Notes: generated from the sequence alone by a model not told the origin. DNA of 64,000 nucleotides from Centipeda noxia ATCC 43541 (GCF_000160555.1 NZ_GG749283.1:1-64000), one strand, 5' to 3'. Counted from the first letter of the stretch, positions 43,137-51,590 are shown. Made by a program: numbers and translations.

Positions 43137-43435
43137 TGGACTGCACCTCCCCACGGGACATTCTTGTCTGATATTCCGGCACTGCGAAAAACAGCACATT
43201 CCACGCGTGCACGAATCGTACAGTCGAGAGCTCCCTGATCCACAATCTGTATACGGACAGACTGTACGCCGAGACGCTCCAGTGTCTCGAGCACAGTTCT
43301 CTGAATGGCACGGCCATACTGATTCATCACGCTGCTCTCAATATCGAGCTCAATCCCATTCGCTCCCGGCTCCACAGTGACCCGCACATCGCTTGATTCC
43401 AGCGTTCCCGCCATCGCCGACTTCTCGATCTGCAT
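43133..43435 (-). CDS. citD: Citrate lyase acyl carrier protein (gamma subunit)
   Basis: 100 aa. The serine at position 14 in AGTLESSDV takes the phosphoribosyl-dephospho-CoA group. Length matches CitD (about 98 aa). First gene of citD-E-F-G-transporter, divergent from lysR across a 199-base intergenic region. Confidence 0.95.
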   Translation of the reverse strand: MQIEKSAMAGTLESSDVRVTVEPGANGIELDIESSVMNQYGRAIQRTVLETLERLGVQSVRIQIVDQGALDCTIRARVECAVFRSAGISDKNVPWGGAVQ

Positions 43436-43634
43436 AACGATTCCCCCTAACTGTTAATTATGGTATCATAATAGCAAGGAGCGTTATATTTTGTAAACGC
43501 ACCCGTTTTTCCATTCATGCCATTCCATAAAAGAATGTATCTTCAATATTTTTCAATCGCAAAAGCAATGAATATCATGATATAATAAACAAAACGTATG
43601 TCGTACCTCTTTATTTCCCTGGAGGGAGGATCCA
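43436..43634. promoter_or_regulatory. Divergent control region of the citrate locus
   Basis: AT-rich. A TATAAT at 43581-43586 can serve lysR, although its -35 is weak. On the other strand a TATGAT-like -10 lies about 35 bases before citD, also with a poor -35, as expected for an activator-dependent promoter. LysR-type sites (T-N11-A) are plausible here but I cannot pick one with confidence. Confidence 0.5.
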
Positions 43635-44510
43635 ATGGATACGCAAGATATTCAGCTGCTCATGACCCTGCACCGCACAAACAATATCACGCGCGCGGCA
43701 GAGGAACTGTACACGACCCAATCTTCAGTTTCCAAACGTATACGCCAGCTTGAAAAGGAACTGGGGATCATCCTGCTTCTGCGCTCACGACTCGGCATTC
43801 AGTTCACACCGGCAGGAGAGATCGTCCTGCGCCATATCAAAGCCATTACGCGAGAACTTATGACAATGAATCAGGAGCTCAACGACGCCCAGGGGGTGAT
43901 CTCCGGCACACTGCGCATCGGCGTATCGATCAATTACGCGATATACCGTTTGCCGCCTCTGCTCCGCCTCTATCAGGAACGCTTTCCGTTGGTTCATACG
44001 CAGCTGACCATCGAAGTCAGCCAGAAAATCTTCTCAATGTTTATTGCGGGACAGACCGAGCTCGCCATCGTACGCGGCGAGCACTCCGACTGGGACGGGC
44101 CTCGTATCCTGCTCGGCCGAGAACCGATCTGCATCATTACCTGCCGAGAGCACAGGAACCTTCCGCTCAGAGAGCTTCCGCAAATCATCCGCAAAGCTGA
44201 TACCGGAATGGAGCGGGATACAGCGCTCTGGCGCAAGGAAAACAAAATTCCCACGGCAAAAAATCAGATCTTCGCAAATAACACCACGACCTGTATCGAA
44301 ATGGTACGGCAAGGACTCGGCTGGGGCATCGTTCCGAAAATCTGTCTCGCGCACTTTGACGGATGCATCCGTCCCATGCACTTTGCAGACGGCCGTCCTC
44401 TCGTACGATCGACGTACCTGCTCTATACGGAACAGACCGCTGCCCTGCCGCAGATCGACGCCTTCATCAATCTGCTGCGTGAATCCACAAGCCTGCCACA
44501 TACGGCATAG
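43635..44510 (+). CDS. LysR-family transcriptional regulator
   Basis: 291 aa. The N-terminal winged helix is recognisable by NITRAAEELYTTQSSVSKRI (about 15-34) and the effector domain follows from about residue 90 (GTLRIGVSINYAIYRLPP). It is divergent from citD and directly upstream of citC, so it very likely controls both arms, perhaps with citrate as effector. That role is inferred from position; citrate loci in other bacteria use two-component CitAB or other regulators. GGAGGGAGG is 6 bases before the ATG. Confidence 0.9.
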   Translation: MDTQDIQLLMTLHRTNNITRAAEELYTTQSSVSKRIRQLEKELGIILLLRSRLGIQFTPAGEIVLRHIKAITRELMTMNQELNDAQGVISGTLRIGVSINYAIYRLPPLLRLYQERFPLVHTQLTIEVSQKIFSMFIAGQTELAIVRGEHSDWDGPRILLGREPICIITCREHRNLPLRELPQIIRKADTGMERDTALWRKENKIPTAKNQIFANNTTTCIEMVRQGLGWGIVPKICLAHFDGCIRPMHFADGRPLVRSTYLLYTEQTAALPQIDAFINLLRESTSLPHTA

Positions 44511-44519
44511 GAGGTAATC

Positions 44520-45563
44520 ATGATAACAACAATCTATCCGTCTGACCATGCGGGTACTGCTCAAGTACAAGCGCTGCTTGAAAAGGAAGGTCTCCGCATG
44601 GACGCAAATATCGACTACACCTGCGCCGTCCTCGATGACGCGCATCAGGTCATCGCAACAGGCAGCTGCTACGCCAACACGCTGCGCTGCTTTGCCGTAG
44701 ATGACGCACATCAGGGAAAAGGCTTGCTGAACAAAGTCCTCACCCATCTCATGAATGTCCAGCAGGAACGCGGGAACTCCTCTGTCTTTCTCTATACGAA
44801 GGGCGCCTCCGCCCCCTTCTTCTGCAGTCTCGGCTTCCATGAGATTGCACGCGTCTCTGATACCATCGTCTTTCTCGAAAATCGGAGCTGGGGCTTCCCA
44901 GAGTATCTGAAAAAATTACAGGCAGAAACAGGAGCAGGAGTGGCACACAGCACGGCGGCAGCGATTATACTGAATGCAAACCCGTTCACGTATGGCCATC
45001 TGTATCTCGTGGAGCAGGCTGCGGCGGAGAACGATCTCCTGCATCTCTTTGTGGTCAGTGAGGATGTGAGCTTCTTCCCCTATGATATACGCGATCGCCT
45101 CGTACGCGAGGGAACCGCACATCTGAAGAATATCGTCCATCACGCAACGGGTCCCTACATGATCAGCCAGGCGACCTTCCCCAGCTATTTTCAAAAGGAT
45201 GAGGATGCGGCGATCCGCAGCCATGCACAGCTCGATATCGCCGTTTTTTCGCGTATCGCACAGGCGCTCTCCATCACTCGCCGCTATGTTGGTGAAGAAC
45301 AGGCGAGCCGTGTCACACGCCTCTACAATGAAATTATGCTCCACGATCTCCCGCTTGCCGGCATCGAATGCAGAGTGATCCCGCGCAAGGAACGCGAAGG
45401 AGCACCCATCAGCGCATCCACCGTCCGCCGTGCGATACAGTCCGGCAGTATGGACGCCCTTCCCGCGCTCGTACCGCCGACAACACTGGCTTTCCTTCAG
45501 AGCGAAGAAAGTGCCGCCATCCGCAAAAAAATTGCAGAGGCAGCAGATGTCGTACATTATTGA
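44520..45563 (+). CDS. citC: [Citrate (pro-3S)-lyase] ligase
   Basis: 347 aa. It acetylates the CitD prosthetic group with acetate and ATP to activate citrate lyase. An N-terminal GNAT-like domain (about 1-120; FAVDDAHQGKGLLNKVL) is fused to a nucleotidyltransferase domain with NPFTYGHLYLVEQAA (about 156-170). Length matches CitC. It starts 9 bases after the lysR stop. Confidence 0.94.
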   Translation: MITTIYPSDHAGTAQVQALLEKEGLRMDANIDYTCAVLDDAHQVIATGSCYANTLRCFAVDDAHQGKGLLNKVLTHLMNVQQERGNSSVFLYTKGASAPFFCSLGFHEIARVSDTIVFLENRSWGFPEYLKKLQAETGAGVAHSTAAAIILNANPFTYGHLYLVEQAAAENDLLHLFVVSEDVSFFPYDIRDRLVREGTAHLKNIVHHATGPYMISQATFPSYFQKDEDAAIRSHAQLDIAVFSRIAQALSITRRYVGEEQASRVTRLYNEIMLHDLPLAGIECRVIPRKEREGAPISASTVRRAIQSGSMDALPALVPPTTLAFLQSEESAAIRKKIAEAADVVHY

Positions 45564-45574
45564 AAGGAGCCATA

Positions 45575-46084
45575 ATGCTCAGCGGTATCCCTGTGGAACT
45601 TTCCGCCATGCTCGCCGCACGTGAAGAACGCGCAAGGCAACAGGATGCTTGGCTGAAGCAATATCAATGCCCGCTGCTCTCGTTTACCCTCAATATCCCG
45701 GGCCCCGTTAAGACCTCCCCGGCGCTTCGTCGTGCTTTTGAGACCGGACTCTCGGCGCTGCAGGAGCATTTGACAGGTATGCATCTGTCTCCCATTGCAC
45801 AGATGCAGGTGCATGCAGCAACTGGGGATGAGGCTCTCGTTGCCGTCAAAGGAGATGCCGCGTCATTGAAAGAGCTCTGTATCCGCATCGAGGAGACGCA
45901 CCCGCTCGGTCGTCTCTTCGACTTTGATGTTCTCACAGCAGATGGGATAAAACTCTCCCGCCCACTCCCGCGCCGCTGTCTGCTCTGCACAGAACAGGCT
46001 CAGGTCTGTGCACGCAGCCGGCATCACTCTATCGAAGAACTGACAAATGAAATCGAGCGCCTCCTTTCTGTATATTTCAAATAA
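45575..46084 (+). CDS. citX: Apo-citrate lyase phosphoribosyl-dephospho-CoA transferase
   Basis: 169 aa. It attaches the CitG product to Ser14 of CitD. Family segments: SGIPVELSAMLAAREERA, LLSFTLNIPGPVK, and HPLGRLFDFDVL followed by RRCLLC. The ATG at 45575 has AAGGAG 5 bases upstream and lies 11 bases after citC. It completes the maturation set (C, G, X). Confidence 0.93.
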   Translation: MLSGIPVELSAMLAAREERARQQDAWLKQYQCPLLSFTLNIPGPVKTSPALRRAFETGLSALQEHLTGMHLSPIAQMQVHAATGDEALVAVKGDAASLKELCIRIEETHPLGRLFDFDVLTADGIKLSRPLPRRCLLCTEQAQVCARSRHHSIEELTNEIERLLSVYFK

Positions 46085-46094
46085 AGTATAGAAA

Positions 46095-46144
46095 ATGGGA
46101 CTGCCCTGCAAAGCTGATTGAGCCTTGCAGGGCAGTCCCGTCTT
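46095..46144. terminator. Terminator after citX
   Basis: GGGACTGCCCTGCAA and TTGCAGGGCAGTCCC pair perfectly (15 bp), continuing with AGCT/AGCC on the inside; GTCTTT follows. It also serves the convergent gene. Confidence 0.93.
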
Positions 46145-46174
46145 TATGCCGCTTTACGGCAATCTCCTAAATGC

Positions 46175-46504
46175 TTAACGATGCCAAGGTCTGTCGTTCC
46201 GATAATCTCTTTTGATGTTCTGTACCGCCTGATCATGACGCTTCTGCTCTTTTTGCATCGCACGGTTATACTTTGCCTGATCGCCGTCGCGGCGGAACTC
46301 AAAACGGATCTTGCGTACATTCTGCTCGTGGACGCGATCCTCTTCCCGCATGCGGAAGCTATACTCATTCGAGGTACCGTTTTCATAGCGGAGCGGCTGA
46401 TAGATTTGCGCCGCCTCGGCGCTGCTGACCGTCGCCCCCATCATGCTGAGTCCCATCGCAGCAGCGAGAACCCCTGAGATGTATTTCTTTGACATGTTTT
46501 TCAT
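46175..46504 (-). CDS. Secreted hypothetical protein
   Basis: 109 aa. Signal peptide about 1-32 (MKNMSKKYISGVLAAAMGLS..., cleavage near AEA-AQ). The mature part is very rich in Arg, Asp, Glu and Lys (RREDGDQ, KEQKRHDQAVQNIKRDYR), probably helical. I know no family for it. GGGGAAA is just upstream of the ATG. Single gene between the citX terminator and rpsR; the 195 bases before it hold its AT-rich upstream region and the rpsR terminator. Confidence 0.7.
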   Translation of the reverse strand: MKNMSKKYISGVLAAAMGLSMMGATVSSAEAAQIYQPLRYENGTSNEYSFRMREEDRVHEQNVRKIRFEFRRDGDQAKYNRAMQKEQKRHDQAVQNIKRDYRNDRPWHR

Positions 46505-46661
46505 AAGTATTTTCCCCTTTCGCTTGGATGCTTTTTGAGGATAATCTATTTACCTTGGATATTGTTTAAGCGCAAATAAACCATTTATTAGATCAACACA
46601 GCAGTCCGATTGATGAACGAACAGCTTGAACAAAGACATACCCCGTCTTCATTTTTTCCAA

Positions 46662-46689
46662 TAAAAAACCGCATCTGTAAAGATGCGGC
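46662..46689 (-). terminator. Terminator of rpsF-ssb-rpsR
   Basis: CCGCATCT and AGATGCGG pair around a 4-base loop and TTTTTTATT follows on the minus strand. Confidence 0.92.
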
Positions 46690-46699
46690 ATTGATCTTC

Positions 46700-46933
46700 T
46701 TACTCTGCAGTGAACGGAAGAAGCGCGATATTGCGTGCCCGTTTGATTGCGAGCGTTACCTGACGCTGATGCTTTGCACAGTTTCCAGAAATGCGGCGCG
46801 GAAGAATCTTCCCGCGCTCTGTCGTGAAGCGGCGCAGCTTTGCAGCATCCTTATAGTCGATATGATCTACCTTGTCCACGCAGAACGAGCAGACCTTGCG
46901 ACGAGGCTTGCGGCCTCGATCTCGTTTCATCAT
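46700..46933 (-). CDS. rpsR: 30S ribosomal protein S18
   Basis: 77 aa. Basic start [18 protein letters not shown] with a CSFC pair (zinc-binding form), then [26 protein letters not shown]. Last gene of rpsF-ssb-rpsR. rplI, often next, is not here. Confidence 0.97.
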   Translation of the reverse strand: MMKRDRGRKPRRKVCSFCVDKVDHIDYKDAAKLRRFTTERGKILPRRISGNCAKHQRQVTLAIKRARNIALLPFTAE

Positions 46934-46975
46934 TTTTGCTGTCCCTCCTTATTACGGGATATACTGAGCAGATGC

Positions 46976-47422
46976 TCAGAACGGAATATCGTCGTCCGGA
47001 ATCACGGGACCCATCATATCCGGTGCAGAACCCCCTGCAGCAGGCGCTGTGCCATGCCCCGCTGGCGCATCAAAACCGCCTGCGGCACCGCCGGAATTCT
47101 TGGAGTCGAGAAACTCTACATTGTCCGCTACAACATCCGTTGCATATTTGCGCTGTCCATCGCTGCCGTCATAGCTGCGCACCTGAATACGTCCTTCGAC
47201 GCCGATACGGCGGCCCTTGGTCAGGTTGTTTCCGCAAATTTCAGCAAGTTTTTCCCAACAGGTCACAGGGATAAAATCTGCTGTCTGCTGTCCCTCCTGC
47301 TGTGCTGTCCGCGAAAAGCGGCGGTCTACCGCAACCGTAAAGCGGCAAAAAGCCTTTCCGCTCTGTGTATAGCGAATCTCTGGATCGCGCGTAAGGCGCC
47401 CGATCAGTATAACTCTGTTCAT
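46976..47422 (-). CDS. ssb: Single-stranded DNA-binding protein
   Basis: 148 aa. OB fold 1-105 starting MNRVILIGRLTRDPEIRYT, a Gly/Ala-rich linker, and the acidic tip DDDIPF that recruits partner proteins. It lies between rpsF and rpsR in the usual order. Confidence 0.97.
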   Translation of the reverse strand: MNRVILIGRLTRDPEIRYTQSGKAFCRFTVAVDRRFSRTAQQEGQQTADFIPVTCWEKLAEICGNNLTKGRRIGVEGRIQVRSYDGSDGQRKYATDVVADNVEFLDSKNSGGAAGGFDAPAGHGTAPAAGGSAPDMMGPVIPDDDIPF

Positions 47423-47465
47423 TGTTTTCTCTCTCCTGTGTGATGGCGTTCCGTCACAGATCGAC

Positions 47466-47759
47466 TTACTCCTCGACTCCGTCCGCGCGAACGATCATGT
47501 GCTTAAGCAGCTCGTCAGTGATCTTCATCACGCGATCGCATTCAGCGACACAGGCGGGCTCTGCATTAACGTACAGCAGAACATAATATCCTTCGGTATT
47601 GTCCTTGATCTCATAGGCTAGGCGCTTCTTGCCCCAGCGGTCCTCTTTTTCAATCGTACCGCCATTGGCCTGAATGAGCTTTGTGAACTTCTCGATGACG
47701 GCGTTTGTCGCTTCTTCCTCCATCGGCTTCACGATAAATATGACTTCGTACAATCTCAC
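47466..47759 (-). CDS. rpsF: 30S ribosomal protein S6
   Basis: 97 aa starting with GTG at 47759, 7 bases after GGAGGTG, giving [15 protein letters not shown]. In-frame ATGs upstream lie in the leader and have no site. Binds 16S rRNA with S18. First gene of rpsF-ssb-rpsR. Confidence 0.95.
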   Translation of the reverse strand: MRLYEVIFIVKPMEEEATNAVIEKFTKLIQANGGTIEKEDRWGKKRLAYEIKDNTEGYYVLLYVNAEPACVAECDRVMKITDELLKHMIVRADGVEE

Positions 47760-47855
47760 GAAATCACCTCCTCTTTGGTCTTTGGCCGCCGATCTCGTCG
47801 ACGGCAGAGTTATTCTTATGTGCGCGCACAAAAAAAGCATACGCTCACGCGACAA
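47760..47855 (-). promoter_or_regulatory. rpsF leader, possible S6:S18 autoregulatory site
   Basis: A leader of about 95 bases. It has a palindrome TGTGCGCGCACA (47819-47830) and a hairpin CTGCCG/CGGCGG close to the ribosome binding site. In other bacteria the S6:S18 complex binds a CCG-containing hairpin in this leader. The match was judged by eye only. Confidence 0.4.
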
Positions 47856-47860
47856 AAGTT

Positions 47861-47889
47861 AGTATAGCATGTTTGACAGCGACACGCAA
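47861..47889 (-). promoter_or_regulatory. rpsF operon promoter
   Basis: Minus strand: TTGCGT (47889-47884), 17-base spacer, TATACT (47866-47861). It lies 48 bases beyond the end of the CRISPR array, which is transcribed toward it. Confidence 0.78.
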
Positions 47890-47936
47890 GGGTTTTACAA
47901 AAGTGAACAACAAGAATCTTCTATAATGAGAAGAAG

Positions 47937-47969
47937 CTTCAATCCGCATGCTCTACAAAGGAGCGCCCC
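47937..47969 (-). repeat. Degenerate terminal CRISPR repeat
   Basis: It starts exactly 67 bases (one repeat plus a 35-base spacer) before the first full repeat. It keeps TTCAATCC and a shifted GGAGCGC, and the middle is lost. The sequence between it and the first full repeat is the oldest spacer. Decay at the leader-distal end is normal. Confidence 0.75.
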
Positions 47970-48003
47970 CCTTCTCCATGTCGGCGCTGTATATCATCAT
48001 GAA

Positions 48004-48505
48004 TTTCAATCCACGCGCCCCATGCGGGGCGCGACCACACTGGATGACCTTCGTGGCAGCGGCAGCCTTGTTTCAATCCACGCGCCCCATGCAGGGCGCG
48101 ACAACTGCAGGACATCCGCAATATCCGCATCAATGAGTTTCAATCCACGCGCCCCGTGTGGGGCGCGACATGGGCTTACGGTCTTTGTCCCGTTCCCTCA
48201 TGGCGTTTCAATCCACGCGCCCCATGCGGGGCGCGACGACAAATAAGCGTCTGCATCGTCCCGGACAGACCGTTTCAATCCACGCGCCCCATGCGGGGCG
48301 CGACAGGCACTGAGCAATGCGGGTGCCCGCCGGAAGCTGTTTCAATCCACGCGCCCCATGCGGGGCGCGACGCGCATCGGGGTGTGCTGCGTTCCAGTCG
48401 CGGAGGTTTCAATCCACGCGCCCCGTGTGGGGCGCGACGCGGCACGGGCGTTGAAGTGCGGGAGGACAACGAATTTCAATCCACGCGCCCCGTGTGGGGC
48501 GCGAC
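48004..48505 (-). CRISPR. Type I-C CRISPR array, 8 repeats, 7 spacers
   Basis: Repeats of 32 bases at 48004, 48071, 48138, 48206, 48273, 48340, 48407 and 48474. Spacers are 35 bases, except one of 36 (48170-48205). Read on the minus strand the repeat starts GTCGCGCCCC and ends GTGGATTGAAA, the type I-C form, with an 8-bp stem CGCGCCCC/GGGGCGCG. Two repeat versions occur, with loop GCAT or ACAC (minus strand). The repeat at 48071 also has one stem change. Same strand as cas genes; leader side is the high-coordinate end. Spacer targets could not be checked. Confidence 0.98.
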
Positions 48506-48678
48506 GGCAAAAGAGGTCACGACTTCCCCCTTTTGCCACGTATTTATGGGCATTCCCCTCCACAAATACGATTTTCTCGGCACCTGAGACCCACGCCCCT
48601 CCTGCGGCATGATTCTCGCACCTATATTTTTACATTCTGTTTTCTGTTCACTTCACCTTCGCACTCAGTAATAAATGC
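48506..48678 (-). promoter_or_regulatory. CRISPR leader
   Basis: 173 bases between cas2 and the first repeat. The cas2-proximal half is A-rich (AGTGAACAGAAAACAGAA). Next to the first repeat are two dyads in tandem: GGCAAAAG/CTTTTGCC (48506-48537) and CGTATTT/AAATACG (48539-48570). It should hold the array promoter and the sequences that guide spacer insertion, but no clear -35/-10 pair was identified. Confidence 0.7.
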
Positions 48679-48969
48679 TCAGATGATGATGGCCGCCTCC
48701 AAGTCATAGGACTCTTTAACACCATAATGCGTTACTTTCGGTCCTTTATCCTTTCCGAGGTAGTAAAATCGCAGGCTATCTTCCTGCAGGTCAATGATAT
48801 CCAACAGCGCAAGTTCCAATTGCTTACATTGGGTTGGATCCACCTTACACTCAAAGACAGAGTTCTGCACGCGCTGCCCATAGGCTCTGCATTTTCGTGC
48901 GACCTGGCGCAGCCTCCTGCGCCCATCGGCGTCAACTGTACTGATATCATAGGTGATCAAAACATACAT
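48679..48969 (-). CDS. cas2: CRISPR-associated endonuclease Cas2
   Basis: 96 aa, ferredoxin-like fold starting MYVLITYDISTVDADG, with the conserved Asp at position 8 and RVQNSVFEC. It forms the spacer integration complex with Cas1. Last cas gene, 9 bases after cas1 and 173 bases before the array. Confidence 0.97.
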   Translation of the reverse strand: MYVLITYDISTVDADGRRRLRQVARKCRAYGQRVQNSVFECKVDPTQCKQLELALLDIIDLQEDSLRFYYLGKDKGPKVTHYGVKESYDLEAAIII

Positions 48970-48978
48970 AGCAAGTAC

Positions 48979-50007
48979 CTACTTCCACAAAAATGGCGGG
49001 TAGGCATCAAGATCCCCACGCAGATGGCGTGCAAGCAGCATTGCCTGCACATGAGGAACAAGCCCCCATTTGATTTTTTCCTCTAAAAAAGGATGTGTCA
49101 TCATCCCCTCTTTGTGTGCATGCCATGCCTCCAGAATCTTTTTACGCCCATCATCGGTCAGATATACGGCGCCGCCCTCTTCTAGGCGAAAATCCTTGCC
49201 GCTGATCTTCTTGGTATTGACCATGGAAAATGCCGTACGATCCGCCATTGGGCGCAGTTCCTCCATGAGGTCAAGTGCGAGTGACTGTCTGCCCGGGCGA
49301 TCACGATGCAGAAAACCGACATAGGAGTCCAATCCCACCCCTTCAAGTGCCGCCCCTACATCATTCATGAGGAGGGCATAGAGGAAAGATAAGAGACAGT
49401 TCATATTGTCGAGCGGCGGTCTGCGGTTACGCTCAGTAAAAAAGAACTCTCCTTTTTGTTTGAGTATCATATCATCAAACACAGAGAAATAGCTGACGGC
49501 AGCCTTACCCTCGACGCCGCGGAGTTCCTCCAAATCAGATGCACACGTTGCCTCATGACAGGATGTCTGGAGAAAGTCACTGACACTCTGAAATTTCTCC
49601 TCATCAATTCGCATGGCATGGTCTCTGCGCGTCCGCTCGATCATCCAGCGCGCATTATAGATCTTGCCAAGGATGAAGTTCTTCGCAAGTGCAAGACTGG
49701 CAGTCTCATCATCTGCACGACGATACTGCTCCCTGCGCAAGAGGACGTTGCCATTCATCTTTCCGATAACGCGCGCCTGAAATCTCCCCTCCGAGCTCAT
49801 GAACGTCAATGCAATATTTTCCTCTGCGCATTTCCGCATGAGCGCAGGGCTCGCTCCCGTGTAGCCAAAGGTTGTAATCTGCTCAAAGTTATGAAGCGGA
49901 AAACGAGCCAGTTCCTTCTCCTCCCGAACGACCACAACATTGCCGCCGTCCAACGCCAAATACGCCTCATCCTGATTGACAAAAAGTGTGTTCAAAAGAG
50001 GCTTCAT
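48979..50007 (-). CDS. cas1: CRISPR-associated integrase Cas1 (type I-C)
   Basis: 342 aa, usual for Cas1c. Integrates spacers with Cas2. It starts MKPLLNTLFVNQDEAYLALDG and has the C-terminal helical domain with the LNCLLSFLYALL-like segment and HRDRPGRQSLALDLMEELRP, which contain catalytic His and acidic residues. It overlaps the cas4 stop by 4 bases. Confidence 0.97.
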   Translation of the reverse strand: MKPLLNTLFVNQDEAYLALDGGNVVVVREEKELARFPLHNFEQITTFGYTGASPALMRKCAEENIALTFMSSEGRFQARVIGKMNGNVLLRREQYRRADDETASLALAKNFILGKIYNARWMIERTRRDHAMRIDEEKFQSVSDFLQTSCHEATCASDLEELRGVEGKAAVSYFSVFDDMILKQKGEFFFTERNRRPPLDNMNCLLSFLYALLMNDVGAALEGVGLDSYVGFLHRDRPGRQSLALDLMEELRPMADRTAFSMVNTKKISGKDFRLEEGGAVYLTDDGRKKILEAWHAHKEGMMTHPFLEEKIKWGLVPHVQAMLLARHLRGDLDAYPPFLWK

Positions 50008-50663
50008 CCCTCTGCCAGCCTCCTCTCAAGATAATGTTTGGCAGATTCGAGCCGATTCAATTTCGGCATACAGATATTGTTGAGAGAGCAGTTCTTGCAG
50101 CCTTTTCGGCGCTTCACGCGCGGGGTATGTCCACTCCGGATATACTGCCGCATTTCCTGTACCAGAACCGGGATCCGCGCTTTCAGTTCGTCCGAAAATG
50201 TGACCTTAACCCGACGGCGAATCTCCCCATAATACAAATATCCGAAGGGGATATCTATCACGAGCATATCCTCAAGACAGAGTGACTGAAGGGTCAGTTG
50301 GAGTACATCCTCCTCCCCCTCCTTGGGCCTTCCTCGCTTATACTCTATTGGGACGACGCGATAACTGCCCTGATAGGAGGGAATACATACTCCCGTAGGA
50401 TCCGCGTGGAATTCGACAACATCGCAGGCTCCGGAAATCCCAATCCGAGGGGATGCTACGCGCATTCCACGCACAATGATCTTATTGCCGCGCTTTTCCT
50501 TGATGTTCTCATCGTGCGCCCTTTCGTGCAGGGCATTCCCCTCAACAGTCAGGACATTTTCCTGCCAATGCTGCTCAAGATGAATCAGCCCCCATTGACG
50601 AGGACAAAAGACATAGTGCTGAATCTCCGAGAGCATGAGATACTCTTCCTCAGCATACCCCAT
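50004..50663 (-). CDS. cas4: CRISPR-associated exonuclease Cas4 (type I-C)
   Basis: 219 aa. It trims prespacers and selects for PAM. It has four cluster cysteines: C20 (FCPRQW) and C189, C192 and C198 near the C-terminus (CKNCSLNNIC). It has RecB-type nuclease motifs in the middle (DVVEFH, VPIEYKRGRPKE). The start is placed at MGYAEEEYLMLSEIQHY, the usual Cas4 N-terminus; the frame continues upstream inside cas7. Confidence 0.95.
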   Translation of the reverse strand: MGYAEEEYLMLSEIQHYVFCPRQWGLIHLEQHWQENVLTVEGNALHERAHDENIKEKRGNKIIVRGMRVASPRIGISGACDVVEFHADPTGVCIPSYQGSYRVVPIEYKRGRPKEGEEDVLQLTLQSLCLEDMLVIDIPFGYLYYGEIRRRVKVTFSDELKARIPVLVQEMRQYIRSGHTPRVKRRKGCKNCSLNNICMPKLNRLESAKHYLERRLAEG

Positions 50664-50664
50664 A

Positions 50665-51573
50665 TCAATCGACCAAGCTTCCCTCAACATATTTCTCAAT
50701 GTGAATGCCGTCAATGGCGTAGAGCGCACTGTCGTCGATGATATAGTCATCCAAATGCGATGGCGTCTCTACCCCATCCTTTTTCTGTGCCGAAACGCTG
50801 CGGTGGATCTTCGCACTCGGTGCACAGCCGGTTTTATTGGCATGCTCAATCCAATAGAAACGGCTCATCTCCATGCTTCCCTCAGGTCGGGCGGACGATG
50901 CATCATTCTCGAAAATTGTACAGAGAGCTTCCTTGATCTTTTCGGCATCCCCCTCGCTGAACCCCGTCTTTTCCGCCAGCTGGACGTTAATACTGCCCTG
51001 GAATTTATACACGCCAAAGTCTACGCGATACTTCATGCCCATCGTATCCGAGCCTTTCTTATCGCCCGGCTCATTGTTGACGCTCTTCGTGATCTGTATA
51101 CCCGTGATGGTGACAGGATCGAGGCTGACTGCCGTATGAAGGGTCACAGGACCCCGCACGCCGACAGAGACAGCATCAACGCCTTGCTTCTTTGCTTCTT
51201 TGAGCGCAAACACCTGTCCGAACGAACGGACATCTATCCATGCTTTACACGCCTCTTCTGCAAATATACGTGTGCGCCCCTGCTCCTTGTCCTTCATTTT
51301 GAGCGGTTTATCCATCGCAGGGTTTGCCTCGACACGCGATCGAATACTGTCACATCCGTCATCTGCGCGCTCATTGGACTGAACGAGAATTTTTTCGCCT
51401 ATATCCTGTAAGCGATTGCGAAGCTTACGCTTGAGACAGACGTCAGAGATTTCTCCATAGCTGCCGTAATCCGTGCGCGGCTGATTTCCATTCAGGGGGT
51501 CGCCGTTCGGGTTGGAACGCTCCACCGTGATGAATCCGATAAAATCAATTTTCTTCGTTAGTACAGCCATCAT
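50665..51573 (-). CDS. cas7c: Cas7 (Csd2), type I-C Cascade backbone
   Basis: 302 aa RAMP protein that coats the crRNA spacer. N-terminal IDFIGFITVERSNPNGDPLNGNQPRTD is the family hallmark. Six or seven copies are expected per complex. It lies 17 bases after cas8c. The second Met (51570) is an equal start choice. Confidence 0.96.
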   Translation of the reverse strand: MMAVLTKKIDFIGFITVERSNPNGDPLNGNQPRTDYGSYGEISDVCLKRKLRNRLQDIGEKILVQSNERADDGCDSIRSRVEANPAMDKPLKMKDKEQGRTRIFAEEACKAWIDVRSFGQVFALKEAKKQGVDAVSVGVRGPVTLHTAVSLDPVTITGIQITKSVNNEPGDKKGSDTMGMKYRVDFGVYKFQGSINVQLAEKTGFSEGDAEKIKEALCTIFENDASSARPEGSMEMSRFYWIEHANKTGCAPSAKIHRSVSAQKKDGVETPSHLDDYIIDDSALYAIDGIHIEKYVEGSLVD

Positions 51574-51590
51574 GCTTCCTCCTCAGCAAT

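Noticed and set aside
39884-43238. Long plus-strand frames opposite citG, citF and citE
   Set aside because: Antisense shadows of well-identified citrate lyase genes without start signals.
48506-48600. Additional CRISPR repeat on the leader side
   Set aside because: The bases after 48505 form dyads but share no match with the 32-base repeat.
47869-48612. Open frames across the CRISPR array
   Set aside because: Their repeated FNPRAPCGAR-type peptide is only the translation of the CRISPR repeats.
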